From: Mixta hanseatica
GTDB taxonomy: Bacteria > Pseudomonadota > Gammaproteobacteria > Enterobacterales > Enterobacteriaceae
NCBI RefSeq assembly: GCF_023517775.1
Contig: NZ_CP082904.1
Location: forward strand, 1,798,001 to 1,862,000
DNA length: 64,000 nucleotides
Direction of reading: 5' to 3'
Made by a program: the position numbers and the translations under genes. The first letter of the stretch is position 1. Each line of letters begins with the position of its first letter. Shown one piece after another: positions 9,310 to 19,295 of the stretch. Below the pieces are notes generated by a model, which was given only the letters and a program-made list of their open reading frames with translations, was not told where the DNA came from and did no database searches.

Positions 9310-10006
9310 TTTGAATCTGTTACAGTGTAACAAACTGTGCAAGCGCTATCAGGAAGGGAGCGTGCAGACAGACGTGTTACGCGACGTCAGTTTCACTATG
9401 CGGCCCGGCGAAATGATGGCGATTGTCGGCAGCTCCGGCTCTGGGAAAAGTACGCTGCTGCATCTGCTGGGCGGGCTGGATGCGCCTACCTCTGGCGATG
9501 TGCTGTTCAGCGGACGTGCGCTAAGCGGCATGTCTTCGGCGCAGAAAGCCGAGCTGCGTAACCGCGAACTGGGCTTTATCTATCAGTTCCACCATCTGCT
9601 GCCTGATTTTACCGCGCTGGAAAACGTGGCGATGCCGCTACTGATTGGTAAAAAGCACAAGCAGGAGGCGCAGGATCGCGCGCTGGAAATGCTGCGCGCG
9701 GTAGGGCTGGAAAAGCGGGCGGCGCATCGGCCTTCCGAACTCTCCGGCGGCGAGCGCCAGCGCGTGGCCATCGCGCGCGCATTGGTCAACAATCCGCGGC
9801 TGGTGATGGCCGATGAGCCGACCGGCAATCTCGATGCCCGCAATGCCGATGCGATTTTCGATCTGCTGGGCGAGCTGAACGTGCGGCAGGGCACCGCTTT
9901 TCTGGTGGTAACCCACGATTTGCATCTGGCCAGGCGGCTGCCAACGCAGCGTGAAATGCGCGATGGCCAGCTCAGCGAGCAGATAACGCTGGCGGGAGCG
10001 CTGTAA
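9302..10006 (+). CDS. lolD: Lipoprotein-releasing ABC transporter ATPase LolD
   Basis: LolD is the cytoplasmic ATPase that powers LolCDE. The 234-residue protein shows Walker [10 protein letters not shown] (about residues 43-51), Q-loop YQFHHLLP, signature [15 protein letters not shown] and Walker [13 protein letters not shown] followed by the switch His in VVTHD. The gene overlaps lolC by 8 bases, and its TAA stop shares one base with the lolE ATG, so lolCDE is a tight operon. Confidence 0.97.
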   Translation: MSDLNLLQCNKLCKRYQEGSVQTDVLRDVSFTMRPGEMMAIVGSSGSGKSTLLHLLGGLDAPTSGDVLFSGRALSGMSSAQKAELRNRELGFIYQFHHLLPDFTALENVAMPLLIGKKHKQEAQDRALEMLRAVGLEKRAAHRPSELSGGERQRVAIARALVNNPRLVMADEPTGNLDARNADAIFDLLGELNVRQGTAFLVVTHDLHLARRLPTQREMRDGQLSEQITLAGAL

Positions 10007-11247
10007 TGGCTTCACTATCCTTACTGTTAGCGACGCGCTTCAGCGGCGGCCGGCGGCGTGGGGGCATGGTTTCGCTGATTTCCGTGATCTCCACGCTGGG
10101 CATCGCATTGGGCGTGGCGGTATTGATCGTCGGCCTGAGCGCGATGAACGGCTTTGAACGCGAGCTGAATAACCGCATTCTGGCGGTGGTGCCGCACGGC
10201 GAAATCGAGCCGGTTAACGGGTCGCTCGCCGGCTGGCAACAGCTGCTGCCGCGCATGGAGCAGGTGCCGGGCATCGCGGCCGCCGCCCCTTATATTAATT
10301 TTACCGGGCTGATCGAAAGCGGCGCAAAGTTACAGGCGATTCAGGTTAAAGGGGTCGATCCGGCGCAGGAACAGCGCCTGAGCGCGCTGCCGCAGTTCGT
10401 GCAGAATAATGCCTGGTCCCGCTTCAGCGCGGGTAAACAGCAAATCATTATCGGCAGCGGTGCGGCGAAATCGCTGGGCGTCAAACAGGGCGACTGGCTG
10501 ACGGTGATGATCCCTAATAGCGACGGGCAGAATAAGCTGCTACAGCCGAAGCGTATTCGCCTGCAGGTTAGCGGTATTCTGCAGCTGAGCGGGATGCTCG
10601 ATCACAGCCTGGCGCTGGTGCCGTTGACCGATGCGCAAAAATATCTCGATATGTCGGACAACGTGAGCGGCATTGCGCTAAAAATGATCGACCCGTTCAA
10701 TGCCGTGAAGCTGGTACGCGATGCCGGTGAGGTGACGCATGCCTACGTTTATATTCGCAGCTGGATCGGCACCTATGGCTATATGTACCGCGATATTCAG
10801 ATGATCCGTGCCATCATGTATCTGGCGATGGTGCTGGTGATCGGGGTGGCCTGTTTTAATATCGTTTCCACGCTGGTGATGGCGGTGAAAGATAAAAGCA
10901 GCGATATCGCCGTGCTGCGTACGCTGGGGGCGAAAGATGGCCTAATTCGGGCGATTTTTGTTTGGTATGGGCTGCGCGCCGGCCTCACGGGCAGCCTGAG
11001 CGGCGCGCTGGTGGGCGTGCTGGCCGCGCTGAACCTGACGCCGCTGATGCGTGGAATAGAACATCTGACCGGACATCATTTTCTGTCCGGCGATATCTAC
11101 TTTATCGATTTTCTGCCGTCGGAACTGCACTGGCTGGATGTGATCTCGGTACTGGCGACCGCTATCGTCCTGAGCCTGGTCGCCAGCTGGTATCCGGCGC
11201 GGCGCGCCAGCCGTATCGATCCGGCTCGCGTATTAAGCGGACAGTAG
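10006..11247 (+). CDS. lolE: Lipoprotein-releasing ABC transporter permease LolE
   Basis: LolE is the second permease subunit of LolCDE, a paralogue of LolC; in the family it binds the lipoprotein cargo while LolC recruits LolA. The 413-residue protein repeats the LolC plan: an N-terminal helix followed by MNGFEREL, a large periplasmic domain, and three C-terminal helices ([20 protein letters not shown] onwards). The ATG overlaps the lolD stop by one base. The next gene, nagK, begins 4 bases after the lolE stop, so nagK is probably read from the same transcript. Confidence 0.97.
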   Translation: MASLSLLLATRFSGGRRRGGMVSLISVISTLGIALGVAVLIVGLSAMNGFERELNNRILAVVPHGEIEPVNGSLAGWQQLLPRMEQVPGIAAAAPYINFTGLIESGAKLQAIQVKGVDPAQEQRLSALPQFVQNNAWSRFSAGKQQIIIGSGAAKSLGVKQGDWLTVMIPNSDGQNKLLQPKRIRLQVSGILQLSGMLDHSLALVPLTDAQKYLDMSDNVSGIALKMIDPFNAVKLVRDAGEVTHAYVYIRSWIGTYGYMYRDIQMIRAIMYLAMVLVIGVACFNIVSTLVMAVKDKSSDIAVLRTLGAKDGLIRAIFVWYGLRAGLTGSLSGALVGVLAALNLTPLMRGIEHLTGHHFLSGDIYFIDFLPSELHWLDVISVLATAIVLSLVASWYPARRASRIDPARVLSGQ

Positions 11248-11251
11248 TATC

Positions 11252-12175
11252 GTGACAGGCGAAAATTTCTATTACGGTTTTGATATGGGCGGCAGCAAAA
11301 TAGCCCTGGGCGTTTACGACGCGCAGCGCCAGCTGGTATGGAGCAAGCGCGTCCCGACGCCGCGTGACGATTATGCGCAGTTGCTGCAGAGCTTTATCAG
11401 CCTGACGGCTGAAGCGGACGCGGTAACCGGCCAGCGCGGCAGCATCGGCGTGGGCGTGCCGGGTCTGCCGAATCCTGACGACGGCACGCTGTTTACCGCC
11501 AACGTGCCGGCGGCGCAGGGGCAACGGCTGGGTTACGATCTCAGCGAACGGCTGGGGCGTGAAATCCGCATTGATAACGATGCTAACTGCTTCGCACTCT
11601 CCGAGGCATGGGACGATGAGTTTCGCGCCTACCCAGTGGTGTTGGGGTTAATCCTCGGTACTGGCGTCGGCGGCGGGCTGGTGGTTGACGGCAAGCCGGT
11701 ATCCGGGCGCAGCTTTATTACCGGCGAAGCGGGGCATATGCGCCTGCCAGTTGATGCGCTTGCGGTGCTGGGGCCGGATATTCCGCTGCGCCAGTGCGGC
11801 TGCGGCAAACGTGGCTGCATCGAAACGTATCTTTCCGGCCAGGGTTTCTCCTGGCTTTTTCACCATTTTTATCAGCAGACGCTGAGTGCGCCCACCATTA
11901 TTGAACGCTATTATCAGGGCGATCCACAGGCGCAGGCGCATACCGTGCGCTTTCGCGCGCTGCTGGCGGTTTGTCTCGGCAACCTGCTGACCCTGCTCGA
12001 TCCGCATTTAGTGGTGCTGGGCGGCGGGTTGTCAAATTTCGCAGCGCTCTATGACGGGCTGGCGGAGCAGGTGCAGCCGCATCTGCTGCCGCGGGCGAAG
12101 CCGCCGCGCTTTGCTCAGGCGCGTCATGGCGATGCGGGAGGAATGCGCGGTGCCGCATTCCTGCATCTCAGGTAA
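11252..12175 (+). CDS. nagK: N-acetylglucosamine kinase (ROK family)
   Basis: NagK phosphorylates N-acetylglucosamine released during murein recycling, giving GlcNAc-6-phosphate. The 307-residue product is a ROK kinase. The ATP-binding [13 protein letters not shown] is at the N-terminus, the [17 protein letters not shown] segment holds the catalytic Asp, and [16 protein letters not shown] is the second phosphate motif. The ROK zinc site is GHMRLP...[10 protein letters not shown] (roughly residues 165-192). The start is GTG 11252, four bases after lolE stops, implying translational coupling with lolE. The order lolE-nagK-cobB is the same as in E. coli. Confidence 0.95.
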   Translation: MTGENFYYGFDMGGSKIALGVYDAQRQLVWSKRVPTPRDDYAQLLQSFISLTAEADAVTGQRGSIGVGVPGLPNPDDGTLFTANVPAAQGQRLGYDLSERLGREIRIDNDANCFALSEAWDDEFRAYPVVLGLILGTGVGGGLVVDGKPVSGRSFITGEAGHMRLPVDALAVLGPDIPLRQCGCGKRGCIETYLSGQGFSWLFHHFYQQTLSAPTIIERYYQGDPQAQAHTVRFRALLAVCLGNLLTLLDPHLVVLGGGLSNFAALYDGLAEQVQPHLLPRAKPPRFAQARHGDAGGMRGAAFLHLR

Positions 12176-12189
12176 CTTAAGGAGTTTTT

Positions 12190-13029
12190 ATGCGCACACC
12201 CCGTCGCCGTTTACGTATTGCGCGCTTCCGTAAAAGCAGGCGCAAGATGCATCAGCGCTTCCGGCAGCGTATTTTTGAGCGCGATCGTAACGCTGAGCTG
12301 GCGGCTCATCCGCAGCCTCGGGTGGTGGTGTTGACCGGTGCGGGCATTTCTGCTGAATCGGGCATTCGTACTTTTCGTGCCGACGACGGGCTATGGGAAG
12401 AGCATCGTATTGAAGATGTCGCCACGCCGGAAGGGTTCGCGCGTAACCCGGTGCTGGTACAGGCGTTTTATAATGCGCGCCGTCGCCAGCTGCAGCAGCC
12501 GGAGATCCAGCCTAACGCTGCGCATCAGGCGCTGGCGGAGCTGGAATCGGTGCTGGGCGATAACTTTCTGCTGGTGACGCAGAATATCGATAATCTGCAC
12601 GAGCGTGCCGGCAGCCAGCGCGTGCTGCATATGCATGGCGAGCTGCTCAAGGTGCGCTGTGAGATGAGCGGCCAGGTGCTGGAATGGACCGGCGATTTAA
12701 GCGCCGACGACCGCTGCCACTGCTGCCAGTTCCCCGCTCGCCTGCGTCCGCACGTGGTCTGGTTTGGCGAAATGCCGCTGGGAATGGATGATATCTATCA
12801 GGCGATCGCAGAGGCAGACTATTTTCTGGCGATCGGCACTTCCGGACATGTTTATCCAGCCGCAGGCTTTGTCCATGAAGCGAAACTGCAGGGAGCGCAT
12901 ACCGTTGAGCTGAATCTGGAGCCGAGCCAGGTCGGCAATCAGTTTGCTGAGAAGCACTACGGGCTGGCGAGCGAAGTGGTGCCTGCCTGGGTGGAGAAGT
13001 TTCAGAAAGGGCTGTACCGGCTGGTGTGA
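12190..13029 (+). CDS. cobB: NAD-dependent protein deacylase, sirtuin CobB
   Basis: CobB removes acetyl and succinyl groups from lysines using NAD+, for example activating acetyl-CoA synthetase. The 279 residues include the NAD-binding [14 protein letters not shown], the [12 protein letters not shown] motif, the catalytic His in [11 protein letters not shown], and the zinc site made by that Cys region plus CHCC. The arginine-rich N-terminal 40 residues correspond to the long CobB form known in enteric bacteria. The ATG follows AAGGAG closely. A strong terminator follows at about 13101. Confidence 0.96.
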   Translation: MRTPRRRLRIARFRKSRRKMHQRFRQRIFERDRNAELAAHPQPRVVVLTGAGISAESGIRTFRADDGLWEEHRIEDVATPEGFARNPVLVQAFYNARRRQLQQPEIQPNAAHQALAELESVLGDNFLLVTQNIDNLHERAGSQRVLHMHGELLKVRCEMSGQVLEWTGDLSADDRCHCCQFPARLRPHVVWFGEMPLGMDDIYQAIAEADYFLAIGTSGHVYPAAGFVHEAKLQGAHTVELNLEPSQVGNQFAEKHYGLASEVVPAWVEKFQKGLYRLV

Positions 13030-13100
13030 TCTTAGCCGCAGGCCGCCGTCAGCGGCAGATTCCGGCGTTACGGTAACGCGAATATAAGAGACGGAAATTC

Positions 13101-13135
13101 AGGGCATCCGGGAGGCCTTCCCGAATGCCCTTTTT
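13101..13135 (+). terminator. Rho-independent terminator after cobB
   Basis: AGGGCAT at 13101-13107 pairs with ATGCCCT, with a GC-rich inner CGGGA/TCCCG stem, followed by a run of T (13130-13135). It probably ends the lolCDE-nagK-cobB transcript. Confidence 0.85.
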
Positions 13136-13223
13136 AACGCCTGGATGATGCGTTTTATACCATAAGGCGCTGAAGTACATCAGGATTAAAAATTAATGAT
13201 TCTTAATGGCGCAGGAAAAGTCG

Positions 13224-13781
13224 TCAGAAAAAACCGGTAATTTTGAAGAGGAAGCAGGGGGTTGGGTTCCCTGGGCCACCGTCCAGTGTCCAATAACAGT
13301 TTATAAACCAGTCAATAAAGTCTTTTCGGCATGGGAAAGAGGTGCAGCCATAATTCGGATCGAAAAAGATAATGCCTGGCCTGTTAAGAGCGATAACGAC
13401 AGCATGGCCTATGGGGCCGTTAAAAAAAGTCATTAATTCGTAACGGTACGACGATGCTGCCAGTTCTTGTGAGACGCGAGCAATAATATCTGAAGTGATA
13501 ATATTGGACATGGTGATGGTTAAGTCGGTTGAATGCAGAATACGAGATATGATGCGGTGGTCCATAGCCTGAAGATTTTCTACAGTCGCTATGGTACCGG
13601 GGAGCAACATAGTGCTGGGGAAAGCGATATACTGGCCCAATTTATGCATTTTCATCCAGTGAAAGGCGAGTCCTAAACAGGCGCCTCTACCATTGGTACA
13701 ACCAAACTTCATGGGATAGTTTCTACTTTGGTTAAACGAGTAAATATTTTTCCCATTGTAGAGATCCGCTTTAGGTAACAT
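13224..13781 (-). CDS. YopT/AvrPphB-like C58 cysteine protease
   Basis: The 185-residue protein shows the catalytic triad pattern of peptidase family C58. Cys35 lies in GRGACLGLAFHWM, His126 in GPIGHAVVIAL and Asp141 in GIIFFDPNYG. The 15-residue His-Asp spacing is like that of YopT and AvrPphB. In this family the proteins are type III effectors that cleave host GTPases or kinases, or domains of larger toxins. Here only the compact protease core is present: no long N-terminal secretion region, no obvious signal peptide, and no chaperone gene beside it. The start is ATG 13781 behind AAGGATG. Base composition is visibly more AT-rich than the flanking cobB and pot genes, and E. coli has no gene here, so acquisition by transfer is inferred. 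Targets and export route are unknown. Confidence 0.8.
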   Translation of the reverse strand: MLPKADLYNGKNIYSFNQSRNYPMKFGCTNGRGACLGLAFHWMKMHKLGQYIAFPSTMLLPGTIATVENLQAMDHRIISRILHSTDLTITMSNIITSDIIARVSQELAASSYRYELMTFFNGPIGHAVVIALNRPGIIFFDPNYGCTSFPCRKDFIDWFINCYWTLDGGPGNPTPCFLFKITGFF

Positions 13782-13857
13782 AACTTTTCATCCTTATAAG
13801 TATTGATTGCGCGTCACTGCGCTGGGTTACTGCTGATAAACTGCTTATCGTGCTACG

Positions 13858-13887
13858 CCAGCGCCACCTTCAGCGAGGTGGCGCTGG
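13858..13887. terminator. Perfect 12-bp hairpin downstream of potD
   Basis: CCAGCGCCACCT (13858-13869) and AGGTGGCGCTGG (13876-13887) are exact complements around a 6-base loop. It lies between the end of potD and the protease gene on the same strand and probably separates their transcripts. There is no T-run, so the mode of action is uncertain. Confidence 0.5.
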
Positions 13888-13924
13888 GTTAGCAATATAA
13901 AATAGCGCCTTACGGCATCGAGGT

Positions 13925-14971
13925 TTAGCGTCCCGCTTTCAGCTTCTGGAACAGCATCTCGTACTGCACGCTGGCATCGCCGACGTCATCCTGCCATTCG
14001 CCTTTTTTAATCACTTCTTCAGACGGGTAGAGCGACGGATCGTTAGCCACCTTGGCTGGCAGCAGCTTTTTCGCCGCCAGGTTCGGCGTCGGGTAACCGA
14101 TGGTTTCCGCTACCTGCGCGGCGATGTCCGGGCGCAGCAGGAAGTTAATCAGTTTCAGCGCGCCCTCTTTGTTTTTCGCATTCGCCGGGATAGCCAGACT
14201 ATCCATCCAGAAGATGCCGCCTTCTTTCGGCCATACCACTTCCAGCGGCGTGCCCGCCTGTCGTGCGACATAAGCCGAACCATTCCAGATCATTCCCAGA
14301 TTCACTTCGCCTTCCATAAAAGGATTGCCGGGGTTATCGGAGTTAAACGCCAGCACGTTCGGCATCAGCTTTTTCAACTCTTCATAAGCGGCGTTGATCT
14401 CTTTAGCATCGCGTGTATTGCCGGAATAGCCCAGCTTACGCAGCGCCATCTGAAAGACTTCACGCGCATCGTCGGTCAACAGCAGGCTCTGCTTATATTG
14501 CGGGTTCCACAGGTCGGCCCAGCGGGTGACGCTTTTCGCATCCATCACATCGCTGTTTACGCCAATAGCAGTAGCGCCCCAGATGTAGGGGATCGAATAG
14601 TCATTGTTAGGATCGAACGGCTTATTCAACAGGTTCGGATCAAGATTGCTGAAATTGCTCAGCTTGCTCTTATCGATCTTCTGGATCATGCCTTCGTTGC
14701 GCATTTTCGCCACGAAATAGGTAGAAGGCACCACCAGATCGTACGCGCCGTCCTTATAGGTTTTCAGCTTGGCGTACATGCTTTCGTTCGATTCGTAGGT
14801 GGAATAGATCACCTTAATACCGGTCTCTTTGGTGAACTGTTCCAGCAGCCCCGGCGGTACATATTCAGTCCAGTTATAGAAATAAAGCGTCTTGCCGTCA
14901 TCAGCGGCCTGCGCGCTCTGTAAGCCCAGCGCCAGCGCCCCAGCCGCCAGCCAGTAACCCCATTTCTTCAT
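13925..14971 (-). CDS. potD: Spermidine/putrescine ABC transporter, periplasmic binding protein
   Basis: PotD captures polyamines, preferably spermidine, in the periplasm and delivers them to PotBC. The 348-residue protein has a clear Sec signal peptide (basic start, hydrophobic core, cleavage after AQA at about residue 22). A mature protein of the PotD type follows, beginning DDGKTLYFYNWTEYVPPGLL. It matches the E. coli protein in length. It is the last gene of the potABCD operon, 11 bases after potC, with ribosome site AAGAGGAAAA before ATG 14971. Confidence 0.96.
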   Translation of the reverse strand: MKKWGYWLAAGALALGLQSAQAADDGKTLYFYNWTEYVPPGLLEQFTKETGIKVIYSTYESNESMYAKLKTYKDGAYDLVVPSTYFVAKMRNEGMIQKIDKSKLSNFSNLDPNLLNKPFDPNNDYSIPYIWGATAIGVNSDVMDAKSVTRWADLWNPQYKQSLLLTDDAREVFQMALRKLGYSGNTRDAKEINAAYEELKKLMPNVLAFNSDNPGNPFMEGEVNLGMIWNGSAYVARQAGTPLEVVWPKEGGIFWMDSLAIPANAKNKEGALKLINFLLRPDIAAQVAETIGYPTPNLAAKKLLPAKVANDPSLYPSEEVIKKGEWQDDVGDASVQYEMLFQKLKAGR

Positions 14972-14982
14972 GACTTTTCCTC

Positions 14983-15753
14983 TTACTTAGTTTTATCACG
15001 CAGCAACAGCTGACTCGCGGCCACCAACAGCAGCGACAGCACCATCAGGATGGTGGCCAGCGCGTTCACCTCCGGCGAAACGCCGACTTTTACCATTGAA
15101 TAGATTTTCAGCGGTAGAATTTCAAAACCCGGTCCGGTCACAAATGAGGAGACCACCACGTCATCCATCGACAGGGTAAAGCTCAGCAGCCAGCCAGCGG
15201 CAACGGCCGGCATCGCCAGCGGCAGAATAATTTTGCGCAGAATGGTGGCCTCGCTGGCGCCTAAATCACGCGCCGCCTCCAGCATTCTGACATCGAAGCC
15301 TTTCAGTCGTGAGTAAACGGTGATCACTACAAACGGCAGGCAAAAAGTAATATGCGAAACCAGCAGCGACCAAAAGCCCAGCGAAATGCCCAACAGCATA
15401 AACAGCACCAGCAGGGAGATCGCCATGACAATATCGGGCGACATCATTACCACAAACAGCATACCGCTGACAAACGGCTTGCCGCGAAAGCGATAGCGGT
15501 AGAGCGCTACCGCCGTCAGCGCGCCAATTAGCGTAGCGAAACTGGCCGAAAGCACGCCCATCACCAGCGAGTGCTGCGCCGCCTGGATCAGGCTGTCATT
15601 GTGCATTAACAGCGTATACCACTGGGTACTGAAGCCCTGCCAGTTAATGCCGAAGCGCGACGCGTTAAAAGAGTTAACGATCAGGATCACAATCGGGATA
15701 TACAGCCAGGCGTAAATGAGAAACATAAAGCCGCTGCGTAATGTTTTGCCCAT
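14983..15753 (-). CDS. potC: Spermidine/putrescine ABC transporter permease PotC
   Basis: PotC is an inner-membrane channel subunit. The 256-residue protein has about six membrane helices and the ABC permease EAA loop, seen as [20 protein letters not shown] (roughly residues 157-176), which contacts the PotA ATPase. Its ATG at 15753 shares a base with the stop codon of potB, so the two are coupled. Confidence 0.95.
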   Translation of the reverse strand: MGKTLRSGFMFLIYAWLYIPIVILIVNSFNASRFGINWQGFSTQWYTLLMHNDSLIQAAQHSLVMGVLSASFATLIGALTAVALYRYRFRGKPFVSGMLFVVMMSPDIVMAISLLVLFMLLGISLGFWSLLVSHITFCLPFVVITVYSRLKGFDVRMLEAARDLGASEATILRKIILPLAMPAVAAGWLLSFTLSMDDVVVSSFVTGPGFEILPLKIYSMVKVGVSPEVNALATILMVLSLLLVAASQLLLRDKTK

Positions 15754-16604
15754 TAGTCCAGCTCCACTTTCTTATTCAACATACGCGCCGCACGCCAGTA
15801 GAATAGCAGCATCAGGCCCATCACCAGCGTCAGAACAATGCTGGTGGCCGCGCCGAACGGCCAGTCGCGAATATTCAGGAACTGGCTTTTAATCACATTG
15901 CCGATCAGCAAGTTTTTCGCGCCGCCCATCAAATCGGCGACGAAAAACAGCCCCATCGCCGGCAGCAGCACCAGCAGGCAGCCAGCGACAATGCCCGGCA
16001 TCGTCAGCGGCAGGATAATGCGCCAAAAGGTTTGCAGTTTACTGGCGCCGAGATCGCGCGCCGCCTCCAGGCAGGACGTGTCCAGCTTTTCCAGGCTGGA
16101 GTAGAGCGGCATCACCATAAACGGCAGCAGGATATAGACCAGCCCCAGCACCACCGCTTCTGAGGTATACATAATGCGGAACGGCTTGTCGATCATCCCC
16201 AGCCATAGCAGAAACTCATTCAGCCAGCCGCGGGTGCTAAGGAAAATTTTCAGCCCGTAAATGCGGATCAATGAGTTGGTCCAGAACGGCACAATCAGCA
16301 GAAACAGCATAACCGGGCGGATGCGCGCCGACAGCTTCGTCAGGCACCAGGCGAAGGGATAACCCAGCAGCAAACAGCAGAGCGTGGCGATCAACGCCAT
16401 ATTCAGCGAATGCAGCAGCACCGAACCATATAGCGGGTCAAGCAGCCGGGTATAATTATCGAAAGTCAGCGCCAGACGAACAAAACTGGCGTCATCACGC
16501 TTCATAAAGCTGGTGGCGATGATCATCAGATTGGGCAAAAAGACAAACAGCAGCAGCCAACCGACAATCAGCGTGATAATCGTTTTCTGGAAGCGATTAC
16601 GCAT
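15753..16604 (-). CDS. potB: Spermidine/putrescine ABC transporter permease PotB
   Basis: PotB is the partner channel subunit of PotC. It has six predicted membrane helices and the EAA loop [21 protein letters not shown] place the start at ATG 16604 (MRNRFQKT), 283 residues, because that matches the E. coli N-terminus best and overlaps the potA stop by 8 bases. ATG 16613 (MKIMRNRF) is equally possible, and the longest frame (16640) lies inside potA. No strong ribosome site is visible, in keeping with coupled translation. Confidence 0.95.
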   Translation of the reverse strand: MRNRFQKTIITLIVGWLLLFVFLPNLMIIATSFMKRDDASFVRLALTFDNYTRLLDPLYGSVLLHSLNMALIATLCCLLLGYPFAWCLTKLSARIRPVMLFLLIVPFWTNSLIRIYGLKIFLSTRGWLNEFLLWLGMIDKPFRIMYTSEAVVLGLVYILLPFMVMPLYSSLEKLDTSCLEAARDLGASKLQTFWRIILPLTMPGIVAGCLLVLLPAMGLFFVADLMGGAKNLLIGNVIKSQFLNIRDWPFGAATSIVLTLVMGLMLLFYWRAARMLNKKVELD

Positions 16605-17721
16605 TATTTTCATCGGGCAGCACCACCTCCCAGCTTTCAACCCAGGTAATCGCCATCTTTTGATTCAGCGAGTGGTCAAAATCGGGATCGTCCTCGTTAA
16701 AGAACTCGCTGACGGTGACCATCTTGCCGTTTTCCAGCTCAACGGTGGATTCCAGCGTCATGCCTTTATAGTTGCGTTCGCGAACAAAGCCCACCAGGCC
16801 TTCCGCGCGCTCGCTGTCGTTGATCTCTTCAACGCGCAGATCTTCCGGGCGCAGCAGAACATGCAGATGTTGGCCGACGCTGACCGGGAAAGGCACCAGA
16901 ATATCGCATTCGCGTCCTTCTACGCGAGCGCGTACGCGCTGATCGTCCAGCGGCGCGATAACTACCGTATCAAACACGTTGATCTCGCCGATAAAACGCG
17001 CCACAAACAGGTTGGCCGGCTCTTCATAAATCTCACGCGGCGAGCCGTCCTGCTCAATGCGACCGTCGCGCAGTACCACGATGCGATCCGACATGCTGAG
17101 CGCCTCTTCCTGATCGTGCGTGACGAACACAAAGGTGATGCCCAGTTTGCGCTGCAGCGCTTTCAGCTCGTTCTGCATCTGCTTGCGCAGTTTGTAATCC
17201 AGCGCCGAAAGCGACTCATCCAGCAGCAGTACTTTAGGGCGGTTTACTACCGCGCGCGCAATGGCGACGCGCTGCTGCTGTCCGCCGCTGAGCTGGTGCG
17301 GCCGCCGATCGGCGAAGCTGTCCAGTTGCACCATCGCCAGCGCGTCGTTAACGCGCGTGGTGATCTCGGCCGCCGGCGTTTTCTGCATGCGCAGGCCAAA
17401 CGCGACGTTTGCAAAGACCGACATATGCGGAAACAGGGCATAGCTCTGGAAAACGGTATTAACGTGGCGGTGCTCGGCGGGCGTGGCGGTAATGGTTTCG
17501 CCATCAAGGATGATCTCGCCGCTGTCGGTCTCTTCAAGGCCGGCAATCAGACGCAGGATAGTGGTTTTGCCACAGCCCGAGGGGCCCAGCAAAGTAATAA
17601 ACTCGCCGTGGTGTATGGTCAGGTTAAAATCAGCAATAATTTCTTTGCCGTCAAAAGCTTTACTGATGCCAGAAAGCGTAACCAGCGCCGTTTGCGCGCG
17701 TGTTTGCGTCATTTTAGTCAC
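16597..17721 (-). CDS. potA: Spermidine/putrescine ABC transporter ATPase PotA
   Basis: PotA is the ATPase that drives polyamine import and is the first gene of potABCD. The 374-residue protein has Walker [11 protein letters not shown]-loop [10 protein letters not shown], signature [16 protein letters not shown] and Walker [15 protein letters not shown]-terminal TOBE-type regulatory region follows from about residue 290. The start is ATG 17721 after a weak AG-rich site. The gene is divergent from pepT across 261 bases, as in E. coli. Confidence 0.96.
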   Translation of the reverse strand: MTKMTQTRAQTALVTLSGISKAFDGKEIIADFNLTIHHGEFITLLGPSGCGKTTILRLIAGLEETDSGEIILDGETITATPAEHRHVNTVFQSYALFPHMSVFANVAFGLRMQKTPAAEITTRVNDALAMVQLDSFADRRPHQLSGGQQQRVAIARAVVNRPKVLLLDESLSALDYKLRKQMQNELKALQRKLGITFVFVTHDQEEALSMSDRIVVLRDGRIEQDGSPREIYEEPANLFVARFIGEINVFDTVVIAPLDDQRVRARVEGRECDILVPFPVSVGQHLHVLLRPEDLRVEEINDSERAEGLVGFVRERNYKGMTLESTVELENGKMVTVSEFFNEDDPDFDHSLNQKMAITWVESWEVVLPDENNA

Positions 17722-17982
17722 TCAGCCCGAAGTTATCGGCAGTCAGGGCTGCCTGTAGGTGTGTAGAGCCGGTCGCTACGGTCGGCCAGCCAACAAAGTC
17801 AGGGGCGCGATGATACCTGAAAACTTCGCTAATTCCATGCTCACAGACCAATAACCGCTATTTATCCCGATAAAAAAGCGATTTGCCTTTTTGCGCACTA
17901 CGCTTTAACACTATGACCTGACGCAATATGTTGGCAACGCAGGCTTTCCATAATAGCTCACGGCCATTGAGAGAGAAGAAAG

Positions 17983-19209
17983 ATGACAACGCTACTCGAC
18001 CGGTTTTTACATTATGTTTCGTTTGATACGCAGTCGCGCGCCCATGCGCGCCAGGTTCCCAGCACAGAAGGGCAGTGGCAGCTGGCCAGGGCGTTACAGA
18101 AAGAATTAACAGAACTGGGGCTGAAGGATGTCACCCTTAGCGAACACTGCTGCGTGATGGCCACCTTGCCGGCAAATGTGGATTATCCCACGCCGGTTAT
18201 CGGCTTTATTTCCCATGTGGATACCTCTCCCGATTTCAGCGGCAAGCATGTTAATCCGCAAATCGTAGAGAACTATCGCGGCGGGGATATTGCGCTTGGC
18301 ATCGGTGAAGAGATCCTGTCGCCGGTGATGTTTCCGATCCTGCATCAGCTGATCGGTCATACGCTGATCACCACCGACGGTAAAACCCTGCTTGGCGCGG
18401 ATGATAAGGCTGGCGTGGCGGAGATCATGACTGCGGTGGCGCAGCTGGCGCAGAGCGATATTCCGCACGGCGAAATTCGCATCGCCTTTACGCCTGATGA
18501 AGAAGTCGGGCGCGGCACCGAGCATTTTGATGTTGCCGCCTTTGGCGCGGACTGGGCCTATACCATCGATGGCAGCGGGCTGGGTGAATTTCAATTTGAA
18601 AACTTTAATGCCGCCTCGGTGACGGTAAAAATCATGGGTAATAATGTTCACCCCGGCACGGCGAAAGGCGTGATGGTGAACGCGCTGGATCTGGCGATGC
18701 GCTTTCATGCCGAAGTGCCCGCCACCGAGAAACCGCAGTTTACCAGCGGCTATGAAGGTTTTTACCATCTGCACGGCATTAAAGGTTCGGTGGAGCGCGC
18801 AGAGCTAAGCTATATCGTACGTGATTTCGATCGCGACAGCTTTGAAACCCGTAAGCAAAAGCTGATTGATATTGCCCGTCGCGTTGGCAAAGGGCTGAAC
18901 CCCGACTGCTATATCGATGTCACGGTGGAAGACAGCTATTACAATATGCGGGAGATCGTCGAAGCGCACCCGCATAGCATTGAACTGGCGCTGCAGGCCA
19001 TGCGCAACTGCGGCGTAGAGCCGGATGTGAAGCCGATTCGCGGCGGCACCGACGGCGCCTGGCTCTCCTTTAAAGGCCTGCCTTGCCCGAATATCTTTAC
19101 CGGCGGCTATAACTACCACGGCAAACACGAATTCGCTTCGCTGGATATTATGCAGAAAACGGTAGAGGTGATTATCGATATCGCCCGGCTGGCGGCAGTG
19201 AAAAAGTAA
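17983..19209 (+). CDS. pepT: Peptidase T (tripeptidase)
   Basis: PepT is a dinuclear zinc aminopeptidase that releases the N-terminal residue of tripeptides. The 408-residue protein carries the M20 metal-site motifs HVDTSPDF (His and catalytic Asp), GADDKAG (bridging Asp), DEEVGRG (catalytic and metal Glu) and a late His in NYHGKHEF. The ribosome site AGAGAAGAAAG precedes ATG 17983. Potential FNR control, known for enteric pepT, could not be confirmed because I found no convincing site in the upstream gap. Confidence 0.96.
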   Translation: MTTLLDRFLHYVSFDTQSRAHARQVPSTEGQWQLARALQKELTELGLKDVTLSEHCCVMATLPANVDYPTPVIGFISHVDTSPDFSGKHVNPQIVENYRGGDIALGIGEEILSPVMFPILHQLIGHTLITTDGKTLLGADDKAGVAEIMTAVAQLAQSDIPHGEIRIAFTPDEEVGRGTEHFDVAAFGADWAYTIDGSGLGEFQFENFNAASVTVKIMGNNVHPGTAKGVMVNALDLAMRFHAEVPATEKPQFTSGYEGFYHLHGIKGSVERAELSYIVRDFDRDSFETRKQKLIDIARRVGKGLNPDCYIDVTVEDSYYNMREIVEAHPHSIELALQAMRNCGVEPDVKPIRGGTDGAWLSFKGLPCPNIFTGGYNYHGKHEFASLDIMQKTVEVIIDIARLAAVKK

Positions 19210-19216
19210 TAAAAAA

Positions 19217-19241
19217 GGCGGCTGGTATCGTGCCAGCCGCC
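19217..19241 (-). terminator. Rho-independent terminator of roxA, shared with pepT
   Basis: GGCGGCTGG (19217-19225) and CCAGCCGCC (19233-19241) form a perfect 9-bp stem. On the minus strand it is followed by TTTTTTATT, a textbook terminator for roxA. The stem also lies just after the pepT stop. Confidence 0.85.
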
Positions 19242-19295
19242 ACAGACAGGGTTGTTCAATAGCGGCTATCGCCGGTATTGATGAGCGCAGGCCCG

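Noticed and set aside
13206..13436. 76-codon plus-strand frame over the C58 protease gene
   Set aside because: No domain content and it overlaps a well-supported protease gene; the start lacks a ribosome site.
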